Shown here one piece after another: positions 1-6,142 of a DNA stretch of 6,456 nt. Below the pieces are notes generated by a model that saw only the letters and a list, made by a program, of their open reading frames with translations, ran no database searches and was not told the DNA's origin. The position numbers were made by a program, and so were the translations under genes. Source of the stretch: Acidiferrobacter sp. (GTDB lineage: Bacteria; Pseudomonadota; Gammaproteobacteria; Acidiferrobacterales; Acidiferrobacteraceae); the NCBI GenBank assembly GCA_027335965.1, contig DAHWGZ010000096.1, positions 1 through 6,456 of the forward strand, in the 5' to 3' direction. Positions within the stretch are counted from its first letter, which is position 1; the number at the start of each line of letters is the position of its first letter.

Positions 1-511
1 CCGGACCCAGCCAGTCCTTGTGATCGGTGCCCACCGAGACCACCACCGCCACGTCGGCGTCGACGATGTTGACCGCATCGAGCCGGCCGCCAAGCCCCAC
101 CTCCAGGATCGCCACATCGACAGCGGTGCGCGCAAACAGCGAAAGCGCGGCCAGCGTGCCAAACTCGAAGTAGGTCAGAGAGGTATCGCCGCGCGCCGCC
201 TCGACCGCGGCGAAGGCCTCGCACAAGGCCTCGTCGGTGGCCTCCTCGGCATTCACGCGCACGCGCTCGTTGTAGCGTATAAGATGCGGCGAGAAATAAG
301 CGCCGGTGCGATAGCCGGCCGCCCGATAGCAGGATTCCAGGATGGCGGATGTCGAACCCTTCCCGTTGGTCCCGCCGACGGTGATGACCGGGCATGACAA
401 GGGCGCCATGCGCTCATAGACCGCGCGCACCCGGCGCAGCCCGAGATCGATGCCGCGAGAGTGAAGGCGGTCTATGTGGGCCAGCCATTCTTGAAGGGTT
501 TCGTGACTCAG
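1..511 (-). CDS. folC: Bifunctional folylpolyglutamate synthase/dihydrofolate synthase, N-terminal part (runs off the left edge)
   Basis: FolC is a cytoplasmic Mur-ligase-family enzyme that adds glutamate to dihydropteroate and to folates using ATP. I translated the minus strand from 511 to the edge and found about 170 codons without a stop. Residues 8-24 read [17 protein letters not shown], the usual FolC N-terminal helix. The ATP P-loop is GGTNGKGST at 46-54, followed by [16 protein letters not shown], the TYFEFGT segment, [13 protein letters not shown] and [10 protein letters not shown], all characteristic of the family. The C-terminal part lies outside the window. No ATG, GTG or TTG is available in frame between the upstream in-frame TAG (inside accD) and the conserved N-terminus. 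The best start is therefore CTG at 511-509, which forms a CTGA overlap with the accD stop. It is the last visible gene of the trp-accD-folC train. The identity is secure; the start codon is inferred. Confidence 0.95.
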   Translation of the reverse strand, partial: MSHETLQEWLAHIDRLHSRGIDLGLRRVRAVYERMAPLSCPVITVGGTNGKGSTSAILESCYRAAGYRTGAYFSPHLIRYNERVRVNAEEATDEALCEAFAAVEAARGDTSLTYFEFGTLAALSLFARTAVDVAILEVGLGGRLDAVNIVDADVAVVVSVGTDHKDWLGP

Positions 512-1401
512 AGGTCTTTGTGCAACGCGTTGGTGGTATGGGCGACAAGCGGTCTATTGGTCATGATCGACAACAGCCGGGCGATCGTCTCGCGCAGCTT
601 GTGGCGATGCACGATCATGTCGATCGCGCCATGGTCGAGCAGGAACTCCGACCGCTGAAAGCCCTCCGGCAGGGTCTCGCGCACGGTCTGCTCGATCACG
701 CGCGGACCCGCGAAGCCGATCAGGGCCTTGGGCTCGCCTATGATCACGTCGCCGAGCATGGCGAAGCTCGCCGATACCCCTCCCATCGTCGGGTCGGTGA
801 GCACCGAGATGAACGGCAACCCCTCGTCCGCCATGCGCGCCAGCGCCGCGCTGGTCTTGGCCATCTGCATGAGCGAGGTCAGCCCCTCCTGCATGCGCGC
901 GCCGCCGCTCGCCGCGAAACAGACGAAGGGCAGGCGCTCGGAAAGGCACATATCCACGCCGCGCACGAAACGCTCGCCGACCACCGAGCCCATGGAGCCG
1001 CCCATGAAGGCGAACTCGAAGGCCGCGGCCACCAGCGGCAGGCCTTGCACGCGCCCCCGCATCACGACGAGCGCATCCGACTCCCCGGTGGTCTTCACGG
1101 CATCGGTCAGGCGGTCCTTGTAGCGCTTGCTGTCCTTGAACTTGAGGAAATCCGTGGGCGCGAGGCCGGCCCCGATCTCGGGATGATCCCCGGCGTCGAG
1201 GAAGGCGGCGAGCCTCTTGCGCGCCGATATGCGCATATGATGATCGCAGCGCGGACATACGCCCGCATTCTTTTCGATCTCGGCGTGATACAAGACATTG
1301 GCGCACGCCGGGCATTTGCTCCACAAGCCCTCGGGAACGGCCTTCTTCGCCACCCCCCGGCTCTTGATCTTGGGGGGCAGAAGCTTGTCGAACCAACTCA
1401 T
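508..1401 (-). CDS. accD: Acetyl-CoA carboxylase carboxyltransferase subunit beta
   Basis: This is the beta subunit of the AccA-AccD carboxyltransferase, which moves the carboxyl group from carboxybiotin to acetyl-CoA to give malonyl-CoA, the first committed step of fatty acid synthesis. The 297 residues match the usual length. The N-terminus [12 protein letters not shown] is typical. A four-cysteine zinc ribbon is visible (CPAC at 30-33 and CPRC at 49-52). The crotonase-like core shows [12 protein letters not shown] (132-143), SGGARMQEG (165-173) and [11 protein letters not shown] (202-212). Nothing essential appears to be missing. The ATG at 1401 overlaps the trpA stop as ATGA, and a G-rich run about 8 bases upstream can serve as ribosome binding site. 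Placement between trpA and folC is common in proteobacteria and suggests expression as part of the trp train. Confidence 0.98.
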   Translation of the reverse strand: MSWFDKLLPPKIKSRGVAKKAVPEGLWSKCPACANVLYHAEIEKNAGVCPRCDHHMRISARKRLAAFLDAGDHPEIGAGLAPTDFLKFKDSKRYKDRLTDAVKTTGESDALVVMRGRVQGLPLVAAAFEFAFMGGSMGSVVGERFVRGVDMCLSERLPFVCFAASGGARMQEGLTSLMQMAKTSAALARMADEGLPFISVLTDPTMGGVSASFAMLGDVIIGEPKALIGFAGPRVIEQTVRETLPEGFQRSEFLLDHGAIDMIVHRHKLRETIARLLSIMTNRPLVAHTTNALHKDL

Positions 1402-2213
1402 GATGGCATCCCCCCGCCACGCACGAGGGCCGCGCGCAGGTCACGCACGAAGGCCTCGGTATCGGCGATCGCCGCCTCGGTGGACGTCCCGGCCGCCATC
1501 TTCTCCACGATCGCGCTGCCGACGATGACGGCGTCGGCAAAGCGCCCCACCTCGGCCGCCGAGCGCGCGTCGCGAATCCCAAAGCCCACACCCACCGGAA
1601 TCGCCGCGCTCTTGCGCACGATCGCAAGCCGCTCGGCGACCTCGGCCACGTTCAGGTGACTTGCCCCGGTGACCCCCTTCAAGGCCACATAGTAAAGAAA
1701 GCCCGTGGAGGCCGCGCTGATCACGGCGAGCCGTTCCACCGATGTCGTCGGCGACAGCAGGAAAATCGTGTCGATGCCCGCGCGCGCGGCCTCGGCGCGC
1801 CATTCGGCGGCCTCCTCGGGCGGCATATCGACGAGCAGCACGCCATCGACACCGGCCGCCTGGCAGGCCCGCGCAAAGACCCCGTAACCCATGACCTCCA
1901 CCGGGTTCACATAACCCATGAGGATCACCGGCGTGCGCGTATCGTCGCGCCGGAACGCCGCCACCAGATCGATGATGGCGCGAGTCGTGGCGCCGGCGGC
2001 GAGCGCCCTTTGGTGAGCCATCTGGATCGCCGGGCCGTCGGCCATGGGGTCGGAAAACGGCATGCCGACCTCGATCAGATCGGCGCCCGCGCGCACCAGC
2101 GCGCGCATGAGCGGCACGGTGGCCGAAAGCGTGGGATCGCCGCCCGTGATGAACGGGATCAGCGCCGCGCGCGTGCCGGCCAGCGCCGCGAATGTGTTCT
2201 TTATCCGCGACAC
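1398..2213 (-). CDS. trpA: Tryptophan synthase alpha chain
   Basis: TrpA cleaves indole-3-glycerol phosphate to indole and glyceraldehyde 3-phosphate, and channels indole to TrpB in the alpha2beta2 complex. The 271-residue TIM-barrel protein has normal length. The signature [16 protein letters not shown] carries the catalytic Glu48 and Asp59 (equivalents of Glu49 and Asp60 in the Salmonella enzyme). ALKGVTGA (177-184) and the phosphate-binding GVGFGI (208-213) and VIVGSAIV (229-236) segments are intact. The start is GTG at 2213, giving the N-terminus (M)[18 protein letters not shown] run seven bases upstream is a good ribosome binding site and supports this GTG. The gene starts 13 bases inside the end of trpB, and its stop overlaps the accD start, so translation of all three is probably coupled. 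Confidence 0.98.
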   Translation of the reverse strand: MSRIKNTFAALAGTRAALIPFITGGDPTLSATVPLMRALVRAGADLIEVGMPFSDPMADGPAIQMAHQRALAAGATTRAIIDLVAAFRRDDTRTPVILMGYVNPVEVMGYGVFARACQAAGVDGVLLVDMPPEEAAEWRAEAARAGIDTIFLLSPTTSVERLAVISAASTGFLYYVALKGVTGASHLNVAEVAERLAIVRKSAAIPVGVGFGIRDARSAAEVGRFADAVIVGSAIVEKMAAGTSTEAAIADTEAFVRDLRAALVRGGGMPS

Positions 2214-3409
2214 GTCGAAACCCCCTCGTAGGCCGCCACGGTCTCCACGTCCTTGTCCCCGCGACCCGACAGATTCACGATCAGCGCCGCCTCGGGCCCG
2301 AGGCGCGCCGCCAAGGTCTGCGCATAGGCGAGCGCATGGCTCGACTCCAGCGCCGGCAGGATGCCCTCGAGACGCGTGAGCGCATGAAACGCCGCCAGCG
2401 CCTCTTCGTCGTCGACCGCCACGTAGCGGGCCCGCCCGCTATCCTTCAGCCACGCATGTTCGGGTCCCACGCCCGGATAATCGAGGCCCGCCGAGATCGA
2501 GTGCGTGTCGCGAATCTGCCCATCCTCGTCGAACATGAGATAGCTGCGCGCCCCGTGCAATACCCCGCGCCCGCTATCGGCCGTGAGCGGCGCCGCATGC
2601 TGGCCCGTCGCCAACCCCTTGCCCGCCGCCTCGACCCCGTAGAGCGCGACCTCGGCATCATCCAGGAACGCGTGAAAGAGCCCGATGGCGTTGGAGCCGC
2701 CGCCCACGCAGGCCACCAACGCGTGCGGCAGGCGCCCCTCGCGCTCCAGGAACTGGCGGCGGGCCTCCTGCCCGATCACCACCTGGAAATCGCGCACCAT
2801 GGCCGGATAGGGATGCGGTCCACTCACCGTCCCGATCACATAAAACGTCTCGTCGACCGTCGTCGCCCAGTCGCGCATGGCCTCGTTCATGGCATCCTTC
2901 AGGGTCCGCGAACCCAGCGTGACGCTCACCACCTCGGCCCCCAAAAGACGCATGCGCCGGACGTTGGGGGCCTGACGCGCGATATCCTCGGCGCCCATAT
3001 AGATCACGCATGACAGCCCCAGGCGGGCGGCCACGGTGGCGGTCGCCACCCCATGCTGGCCGGCCCCGGTCTCGGCGATCAGGCGCTTCTTGCCCATGCG
3101 GCGGGCGAGCAAGGCCTGGCCTATCGTATTGTTCACCTTGTGGGCGCCGGTATGGTTCAAGTCCTCGCGTTTCAAGTAGATGCGCGCGCCGCCCGCGTGC
3201 GCGGTCAGGCGCTCGGCGAGGTACAGCGGCGACGGCCGCCCCACGTAATCCCGGAAATCGGCGGCAAGCTCCGCCTGAAAGGCGGGGTCGACGCGCGCCT
3301 CGCGGTACGCGCGCTCGAGCTCGGCAAGCGGACCCATCAAGGTCTCGGCCACGAACCGGCCCCCATATGGCCCGAAGTGCCCACGCTCATCCGGCTGTTC
3401 GTAACTCAT
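2201..3409 (-). CDS. trpB: Tryptophan synthase beta chain
   Basis: TrpB is the PLP-dependent subunit that condenses indole with L-serine to make L-tryptophan. From the ATG at 3409 the protein is 402 residues, the usual length for a TrpB1-type enzyme. The PLP lysine lies in [10 protein letters not shown] (Lys91), the catalytic glutamate in AETGAGQHG (Glu113), the PLP-phosphate loop is GGGSNAIG (236-243), and the C-terminal SGRGDKD (381-387) is intact. A longer reading from a TTG at 3433 adds eight residues. The ATG is preferred because a GAGGAG Shine-Dalgarno lies just before it, because [19 protein letters not shown] matches typical TrpB N-termini, and because it forms an ATGA overlap with the trpF stop. 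Its partner trpA follows with a 13-bp overlap, as expected for a stoichiometric complex. Confidence 0.98.
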   Translation of the reverse strand: MSYEQPDERGHFGPYGGRFVAETLMGPLAELERAYREARVDPAFQAELAADFRDYVGRPSPLYLAERLTAHAGGARIYLKREDLNHTGAHKVNNTIGQALLARRMGKKRLIAETGAGQHGVATATVAARLGLSCVIYMGAEDIARQAPNVRRMRLLGAEVVSVTLGSRTLKDAMNEAMRDWATTVDETFYVIGTVSGPHPYPAMVRDFQVVIGQEARRQFLEREGRLPHALVACVGGGSNAIGLFHAFLDDAEVALYGVEAAGKGLATGQHAAPLTADSGRGVLHGARSYLMFDEDGQIRDTHSISAGLDYPGVGPEHAWLKDSGRARYVAVDDEEALAAFHALTRLEGILPALESSHALAYAQTLAARLGPEAALIVNLSGRGDKDVETVAAYEGVSTCRG

Positions 3410-4026
3410 GCTTCTCCTCTTGCATAGCGGCAAAACTCACGCATGCGCCGCTCATCCTTGATCCCAGGCGCGCTTTCGACGCCGCCGCTGACATCGACCC
3501 CATAGGGCCGGACCTCATTGATGGCCGCCGCCACGTTGGCGGGCGACAGGCCGCCCGCCAGGATCACGGGCTTGCAAAGACCGCCGGGAATCCGCCCCCA
3601 ATCGAAGACCTGCCCGGTCCCGCCAGGACGCCCTTTTTGGTGGGTATCCAGCAACAGGCCTTGGGCGGAGGCATAACGCGACTCGGCCGCGCGCACATCC
3701 ACCCCCTCCGTCATGGCGATCGCCTTCAGATACGGCCGACCATAACGCCGACACTCTTCCGGGGTCTCCCGGCCATGAAACTGCAAGACATCCAGCGCCA
3801 CGCCCGCCAGCACCGCCTCGATCTCCTCGGGCGCAGCGTCGACGAACAGCCCGACGCGTGTCACGAACGGGGGCAGAACGGCCAGAATCGCCCGCGCGGC
3901 CTCGATATCGACATGGCGCGGACTCGGCCGATAAAACACGAGACCGATGGCGTCGGCGCCCGCCGCGGCTGCGGCCTGCGCATCCGAGGGCCTGGTGATC
4001 CCGCAAATTTTCACGCGTGTCGGCAT
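3406..4026 (-). CDS. trpF: Phosphoribosylanthranilate isomerase
   Basis: TrpF catalyses the Amadori rearrangement of N-(5'-phosphoribosyl)anthranilate to CdRP, the third step of tryptophan synthesis. The 206-residue TIM barrel begins [12 protein letters not shown], with the general-base cysteine at position 8. The general-acid aspartate is in LLLDT (Asp127). LQFHG (81-85), the GGTGQVFDW segment (135-143), [11 protein letters not shown] (155-165) and [15 protein letters not shown] (177-191) are all family hallmarks. The ATG at 4026 is the only start that keeps the conserved N-terminus. No Shine-Dalgarno sequence precedes it, unlike trpB and trpA. It is the only gene of the train with an appreciable upstream gap (36 bp) and so may have its own promoter. 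Its stop overlaps the trpB start as ATGA. No trp leader peptide or attenuator is visible in the gap. Confidence 0.98.
   Translation of the reverse strand: MPTRVKICGITRPSDAQAAAAAGADAIGLVFYRPSPRHVDIEAARAILAVLPPFVTRVGLFVDAAPEEIEAVLAGVALDVLQFHGRETPEECRRYGRPYLKAIAMTEGVDVRAAESRYASAQGLLLDTHQKGRPGGTGQVFDWGRIPGGLCKPVILAGGLSPANVAAAINEVRPYGVDVSGGVESAPGIKDERRMREFCRYARGEA
3411..3420 (-). promoter_or_regulatory. Ribosome binding site deciding the trpB start
   Basis: Reading the minus strand, AGAGGAG occupies 3420-3414, four bases before the ATG at 3409. It lies inside the last codons of trpF. It supports the ATG over the upstream in-frame TTG at 3433 and is the strongest Shine-Dalgarno-like match I saw in the window. 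Confidence 0.75.
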
Positions 4027-4036
4027 AGGGCGATGG

Positions 4037-4045
4037 AGTGTAGCA
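4037..4045 (-). promoter_or_regulatory. Candidate extended -10 element in front of trpF
   Basis: On the minus strand TGCTACACT reads as an extended -10 (TG, one base, then TACACT, four of six matches to TATAAT). The hexamer ends ten bases before the trpF ATG, so transcription would start only a few bases ahead of the start codon. A -35 at the proper distance is poor: TTAAGT at 4066-4061, 18-bp spacing, three of six matches. It is the only sensible internal promoter candidate of the train, but it is a short match in a small gap and could be chance. Confidence 0.35.
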
Positions 4046-4059
4046 GAGGCACGGCCCCC

Positions 4060-4069
4060 GACTTAAGTC
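4060..4069. repeat. Perfect 10-bp palindrome GACTTAAGTC at the trpF upstream gap
   Basis: The ten bases are identical on both strands. The palindrome straddles the TAA stop of the 116-residue protein gene and coincides with the -35 region of the candidate trpF promoter. It is too short and lacks a loop and T-run, so it is not a terminator. It could be an operator half or a chance palindrome around the stop codon. Confidence 0.4.
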
Positions 4070-4413
4070 TTGGACGCCCGGTAGGTCTCGAAATGCGTCC
4101 TGAAGAGCACCTCCAGATCGTCGATCACCTCCGCATTCGGCCGCCCGCCGATGACATTCTGGGCCATCAGGGTCGAGGTCTCGTTTAGCATCTTCCCGCG
4201 ATCCAGCATGGGATAACTTGCCGCGAGTCGCTTGATGGCGCGCACCACGCTCTCCTCCTCGGGCCGCGGGATCGACAGCGGCTCGGACGGTACCACGGAC
4301 TTCAGGCCGCCGAGCCGCACATGCAGGAATTCGGCAAACGCCAAAAGCTGCTCCTGGCCCTCGTCCGGGAGATCACGCACCACCGCCAGCAGACGTTTCT
4401 CGAAGCGGTCCAC
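4063..4413 (-). CDS. Small protein of unknown function, 116 residues
   Basis: I do not recognise a named family. The protein is soluble in appearance, acidic to neutral, and predicted largely helical, with no signal peptide or membrane segment. The N-terminal 30 residues (RLLAVVRDLPDEGQEQLLAFAEF) resemble the short helical pair seen at the start of DUF2281-type and some antitoxin-like proteins; this is a weak similarity by eye. A proline-rich linker (EPLSIPRPEEES, 44-55) leads to a C-terminal helical part with the conserved-looking stretches AIKRLAASYPMLDRGKML (59-76) and VIDDLEVLF (96-104). The start is GTG at 4413, two bases after the stop of the amidotransferase-like gene, with GGTGAG upstream. 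The tight spacing indicates co-transcription with the genes on both sides. The gene is very likely real because its frame is uninterrupted, junctions are operon-like and the protein looks well ordered. Confidence 0.8.
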   Translation of the reverse strand: MDRFEKRLLAVVRDLPDEGQEQLLAFAEFLHVRLGGLKSVVPSEPLSIPRPEEESVVRAIKRLAASYPMLDRGKMLNETSTLMAQNVIGGRPNAEVIDDLEVLFRTHFETYRASKT

Positions 4414-4415
4414 GG

Positions 4416-5156
4416 CTACTCACCGACATTCAATCGGAAGACCGGCATTTTGCGCCGCTCCCGCATCAAATCGAGCTCTTTTACGAGCGCCACGATCACC
4501 TGGTCTGTGGTGCGCTGCGTATCCCCCCAATGCTGGCGCGCCTCGGCCAGCAACTCGCCGATATCGGGCGGCGTCCTGCGCTTGGCCTCCATGATCATGT
4601 CCTCGATCATCCCGGGCTTCAGTTCGGGGCGAAACAACAGGCCATAGGCCAGGGGGTCGGGGCGGATGGCGATCCAGCGGCCGGCATCGTCGACCACGAT
4701 CGGCTCCATGCCCTTGGGCAGGGTCGCGGCGCCATTGGCCATCACCAGCACCGGCCGGCCGTCGACCGCCTGGGCCAAGGCGTCCGCCTCCCCCGCCTTG
4801 GTCTTGTGGGCGGTCGTCCAGTAGGCGTCATGAAAAGGCTCGGGACTCAAGAGCGCGCCCTCGTATTCGGCGAGCAGGAGCGCGCCATAGCCGAGCCCCA
4901 CCATTGGCCGGCGCGCGTCGCGAAATATCCCGATCAGCCGCAACTCATCGTCATGCCAGGGGTTCTTGTCCTGATCGCTGGGCGGGGCCTGGCCTCCGAG
5001 CACGAACAGGGCGTCGAACTGGCCGGCGCTGCCCGGCAGGTCCTGGCCCACGAACGGCCGGAAATAGGCAAAACCGATATCGCGCTTTTCGAGCTGATTT
5101 TCGATCAGCCCGAGGAACTCCGAGTAAGTGTGCTGGACGACCGCGAATTGCTTCAT
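4416..5156 (-). CDS. Class I glutamine-amidotransferase-like protein lacking the catalytic Cys and His
   Basis: The fold is that of the GATase1 domain seen in GMP-synthase-like amidotransferases. Residues 48-56 (DALFVLGGQ), NPWHDDELRLI (65-75), RPMVGLGYGALLLAEYEGA (83-101) and AYGLLFRPELKPGMIEDMI (170-188) line up in order with the family's oxyanion strand, nucleophile elbow and C-terminal His-Glu motif. The nucleophile position, normally G-x-C-x-G, is Gly89 (codon GGC at 4892-4890). The catalytic His of the usual FHPE motif is Arg176 in FRPE, while Glu178 is kept. The normal HWHGD segment reads VMANG. Glutaminase activity is therefore not expected; a binding or regulatory role is my inference. 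A C-terminal helical extension (about 190-246) follows the domain. The ATG at 5156 overlaps the LysR stop as ATGA. A longer reading frame upstream exists but only runs antisense-free through the LysR gene in another frame and is rejected. Confidence 0.85.
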   Translation of the reverse strand: MKQFAVVQHTYSEFLGLIENQLEKRDIGFAYFRPFVGQDLPGSAGQFDALFVLGGQAPPSDQDKNPWHDDELRLIGIFRDARRPMVGLGYGALLLAEYEGALLSPEPFHDAYWTTAHKTKAGEADALAQAVDGRPVLVMANGAATLPKGMEPIVVDDAGRWIAIRPDPLAYGLLFRPELKPGMIEDMIMEAKRRTPPDIGELLAEARQHWGDTQRTTDQVIVALVKELDLMRERRKMPVFRLNVGE

Positions 5157-6085
5157 GAAGCCTGCGCCTTGGCCACCGATTCGACGCCACCCTGACGCTC
5201 GCAATGCGCATGCGCGAAGCGCATGAACTCCTCCACCGCCCGCAGGCGGAACTTCTGGCGTTGATAGACAAAGGAGAATGGGCGGTCGATGGGCGGATCG
5301 AGGGGCAAGGCCACGAGGGTACCGAGCCGCAACTCCTTTGCCACCGTCGCCTTGGAGACGATGGACACACCCAAGCCCGCCTCCACCGAACTCTTGACCG
5401 ATTCGGGGCTGCCGAACTCCATGCTGAGATTGAGATCGTGCCATTGCAGGGCGTTGTGCGCCAAGTAATCGCTGATCACCTCGCGGGTCCCCGAACCTTC
5501 CTCGCGCGCCAGGAAGGGCTGATCGAGCAGCTCGCGCACCGGGACCTTGTCGACCCGCGCCATGGCGTGATCCGGCCGGCAAATGAACACCAGCTGGTCT
5601 TGCCAACAGACCTCCACCGCGAGATTCTTGTTGGCAACCGGCGATTCGACAATGCCGATATCGACGGTATTGCTCTCCACCATATGCACGATGCCCAGGG
5701 AATTGGACACGCTAAGCCGGATGCGCACATCCGGATGGCGCCCCTGAAACTCGCCCAGAAGGGCTGGCAACACGTATTCGGCAATGGTGGTGCTGGCGCC
5801 GATGATGAGCACGCCCGAGACATCCCCCGTGATGTCGCGGACGCGGATGTTCATCTCGTTGTAGAGGCCTATGATCCGGTCGGCATACTCGAAGACCCGC
5901 TCGCCGGCGGCCGTGAGGTTGATGCGGTTGTGGGTACGATCGAACAGGCGGGTATTGAAGAATTCCTCGAGCTGGCGCACCTGAAAGGTGACGGCCGGCT
6001 GCGTCATGTGTAAGGTCTCCGCGGCCTTGGTGAAACTCAAAAGCCTCGCCACTGTATGGAATACCTGGAGTCGCCGGTCAGCCAT
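5153..6085 (-). CDS. LysR-family transcriptional regulator (CbbR/YeiE/CysL-like type)
   Basis: This 310-residue protein has the LysR layout. An N-terminal winged helix-turn-helix covers residues 1-60 (FTKAAETLHMTQPAVTFQVRQLEE, here split: FTKAAETLHMTQ at 18-29 and PAVTFQVRQLEE at 30-41). A linker helix follows, then a periplasmic-binding-like effector domain from about 90 to 295. LFDRTHNRINLTAAG (47-61), GASTTIAEYVLPALLG (96-111), EEGSGTRE (195-202) and EAGLGVSIVS (235-244) resemble the group that contains CbbR, YeiE and CysL. The effector cannot be told from sequence by eye. The ATG at 6085 is chosen over an in-frame GTG at 6097 because MADRRLQVFHTVA is the usual family start and GGAAAGAG (6095-6088) gives a ribosome binding site. 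The gene is divergent from the membrane-protein gene and translationally linked (ATGA) to the amidotransferase-like gene. Autoregulation through the intergenic dyad is likely. Confidence 0.95.
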   Translation of the reverse strand: MADRRLQVFHTVARLLSFTKAAETLHMTQPAVTFQVRQLEEFFNTRLFDRTHNRINLTAAGERVFEYADRIIGLYNEMNIRVRDITGDVSGVLIIGASTTIAEYVLPALLGEFQGRHPDVRIRLSVSNSLGIVHMVESNTVDIGIVESPVANKNLAVEVCWQDQLVFICRPDHAMARVDKVPVRELLDQPFLAREEGSGTREVISDYLAHNALQWHDLNLSMEFGSPESVKSSVEAGLGVSIVSKATVAKELRLGTLVALPLDPPIDRPFSFVYQRQKFRLRAVEEFMRFAHAHCERQGGVESVAKAQAS

Positions 6086-6122
6086 GTCTCTTTCCACCCC
6101 TCGATCGCGCGCCCGTCGGGCC

Positions 6123-6135
6123 TTGTAGTATACAA
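6123..6135. promoter_or_regulatory. Putative LysR-type operator, T-N11-A dyad (TTGTA-N3-TACAA)
   Basis: TTGTAGTATACAA has perfect 5-bp inverted arms separated by GTA and fits the T-N11-A consensus known for LysR-family binding sites. It lies in the 57-bp gap between the LysR start (6085) and the divergent ATG (6143), and covers the candidate -10 elements of both directions. Binding there would be expected to repress both genes, or autorepress the regulator. The motif is short, so a chance match is possible; the location is what makes it credible. Confidence 0.5.
6127..6132 (-). promoter_or_regulatory. Candidate -10 element for the LysR-led gene train
   Basis: The minus strand reads TATACT, five of six matches to TATAAT. 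Transcription starting about seven bases downstream would leave a leader of roughly 35 bases before the LysR ATG, enough for the GGAAAGAG ribosome binding site. I see no good -35 hexamer at 16-18 bp, which would fit an activator-dependent or weak promoter. Confidence 0.4.
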
Positions 6136-6136
6136 T
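6131..6136 (+). promoter_or_regulatory. Candidate -10 element for the divergent membrane-protein gene
   Basis: TACAAT matches TATAAT at five of six positions and ends six bases before the ATG at 6143, so the transcript would begin at or next to the start codon. No Shine-Dalgarno sequence is present in front of that ATG, in agreement with a leaderless mRNA. No convincing -35 is seen in the GC-rich stretch at 6107-6114. Confidence 0.35.
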
Positions 6137-6142
6137 GATTTA

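Noticed and set aside
394..1659. Long plus-strand open frame of 421 codons
   Set aside because: It lies antisense to accD and trpA, which have full motif support. The translation is rich in Arg, His and Ala with no domain pattern, as expected of a GC-rich shadow frame.
3410..3433. Longer TrpB from TTG at 3433
   Set aside because: The ATG at 3409 has a GAGGAG ribosome binding site and gives the normal TrpB N-terminus; the extension would consist of residues encoded within the end of trpF.
4027..4062. Trp attenuator or leader peptide, or a terminator, before trpF
   Set aside because: The 36-bp gap holds no Trp-codon-rich mini frame, no alternative stem-loops and no hairpin followed by a T-run.
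2192..4188. Two long plus-strand open frames (2192-3013 and 3010-4188)
   Set aside because: Both are antisense to trpB and trpF, show low-complexity Arg/Pro/Gly-rich composition and no recognisable domain, and start without a ribosome binding site.
5157..5606. N-terminal extension of the amidotransferase-like protein up to 5606
   Set aside because: The extra residues overlap the LysR gene in another frame and are Arg/Gly/Ala-rich with no domain. The ATG at 5156 starts the GATase fold and makes an ATGA overlap.
5204..6013. Plus-strand open frame of 269 codons opposite the LysR gene
   Set aside because: The opposite strand encodes an intact LysR protein. The plus-strand product resembles the antisense of a conserved gene and has no family features.
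6086..6097. Longer LysR protein from GTG at 6097
   Set aside because: MADRR at 6085 is the usual family start and has a better-placed GGAAAGAG; the GTG has only a purine run directly abutting it.
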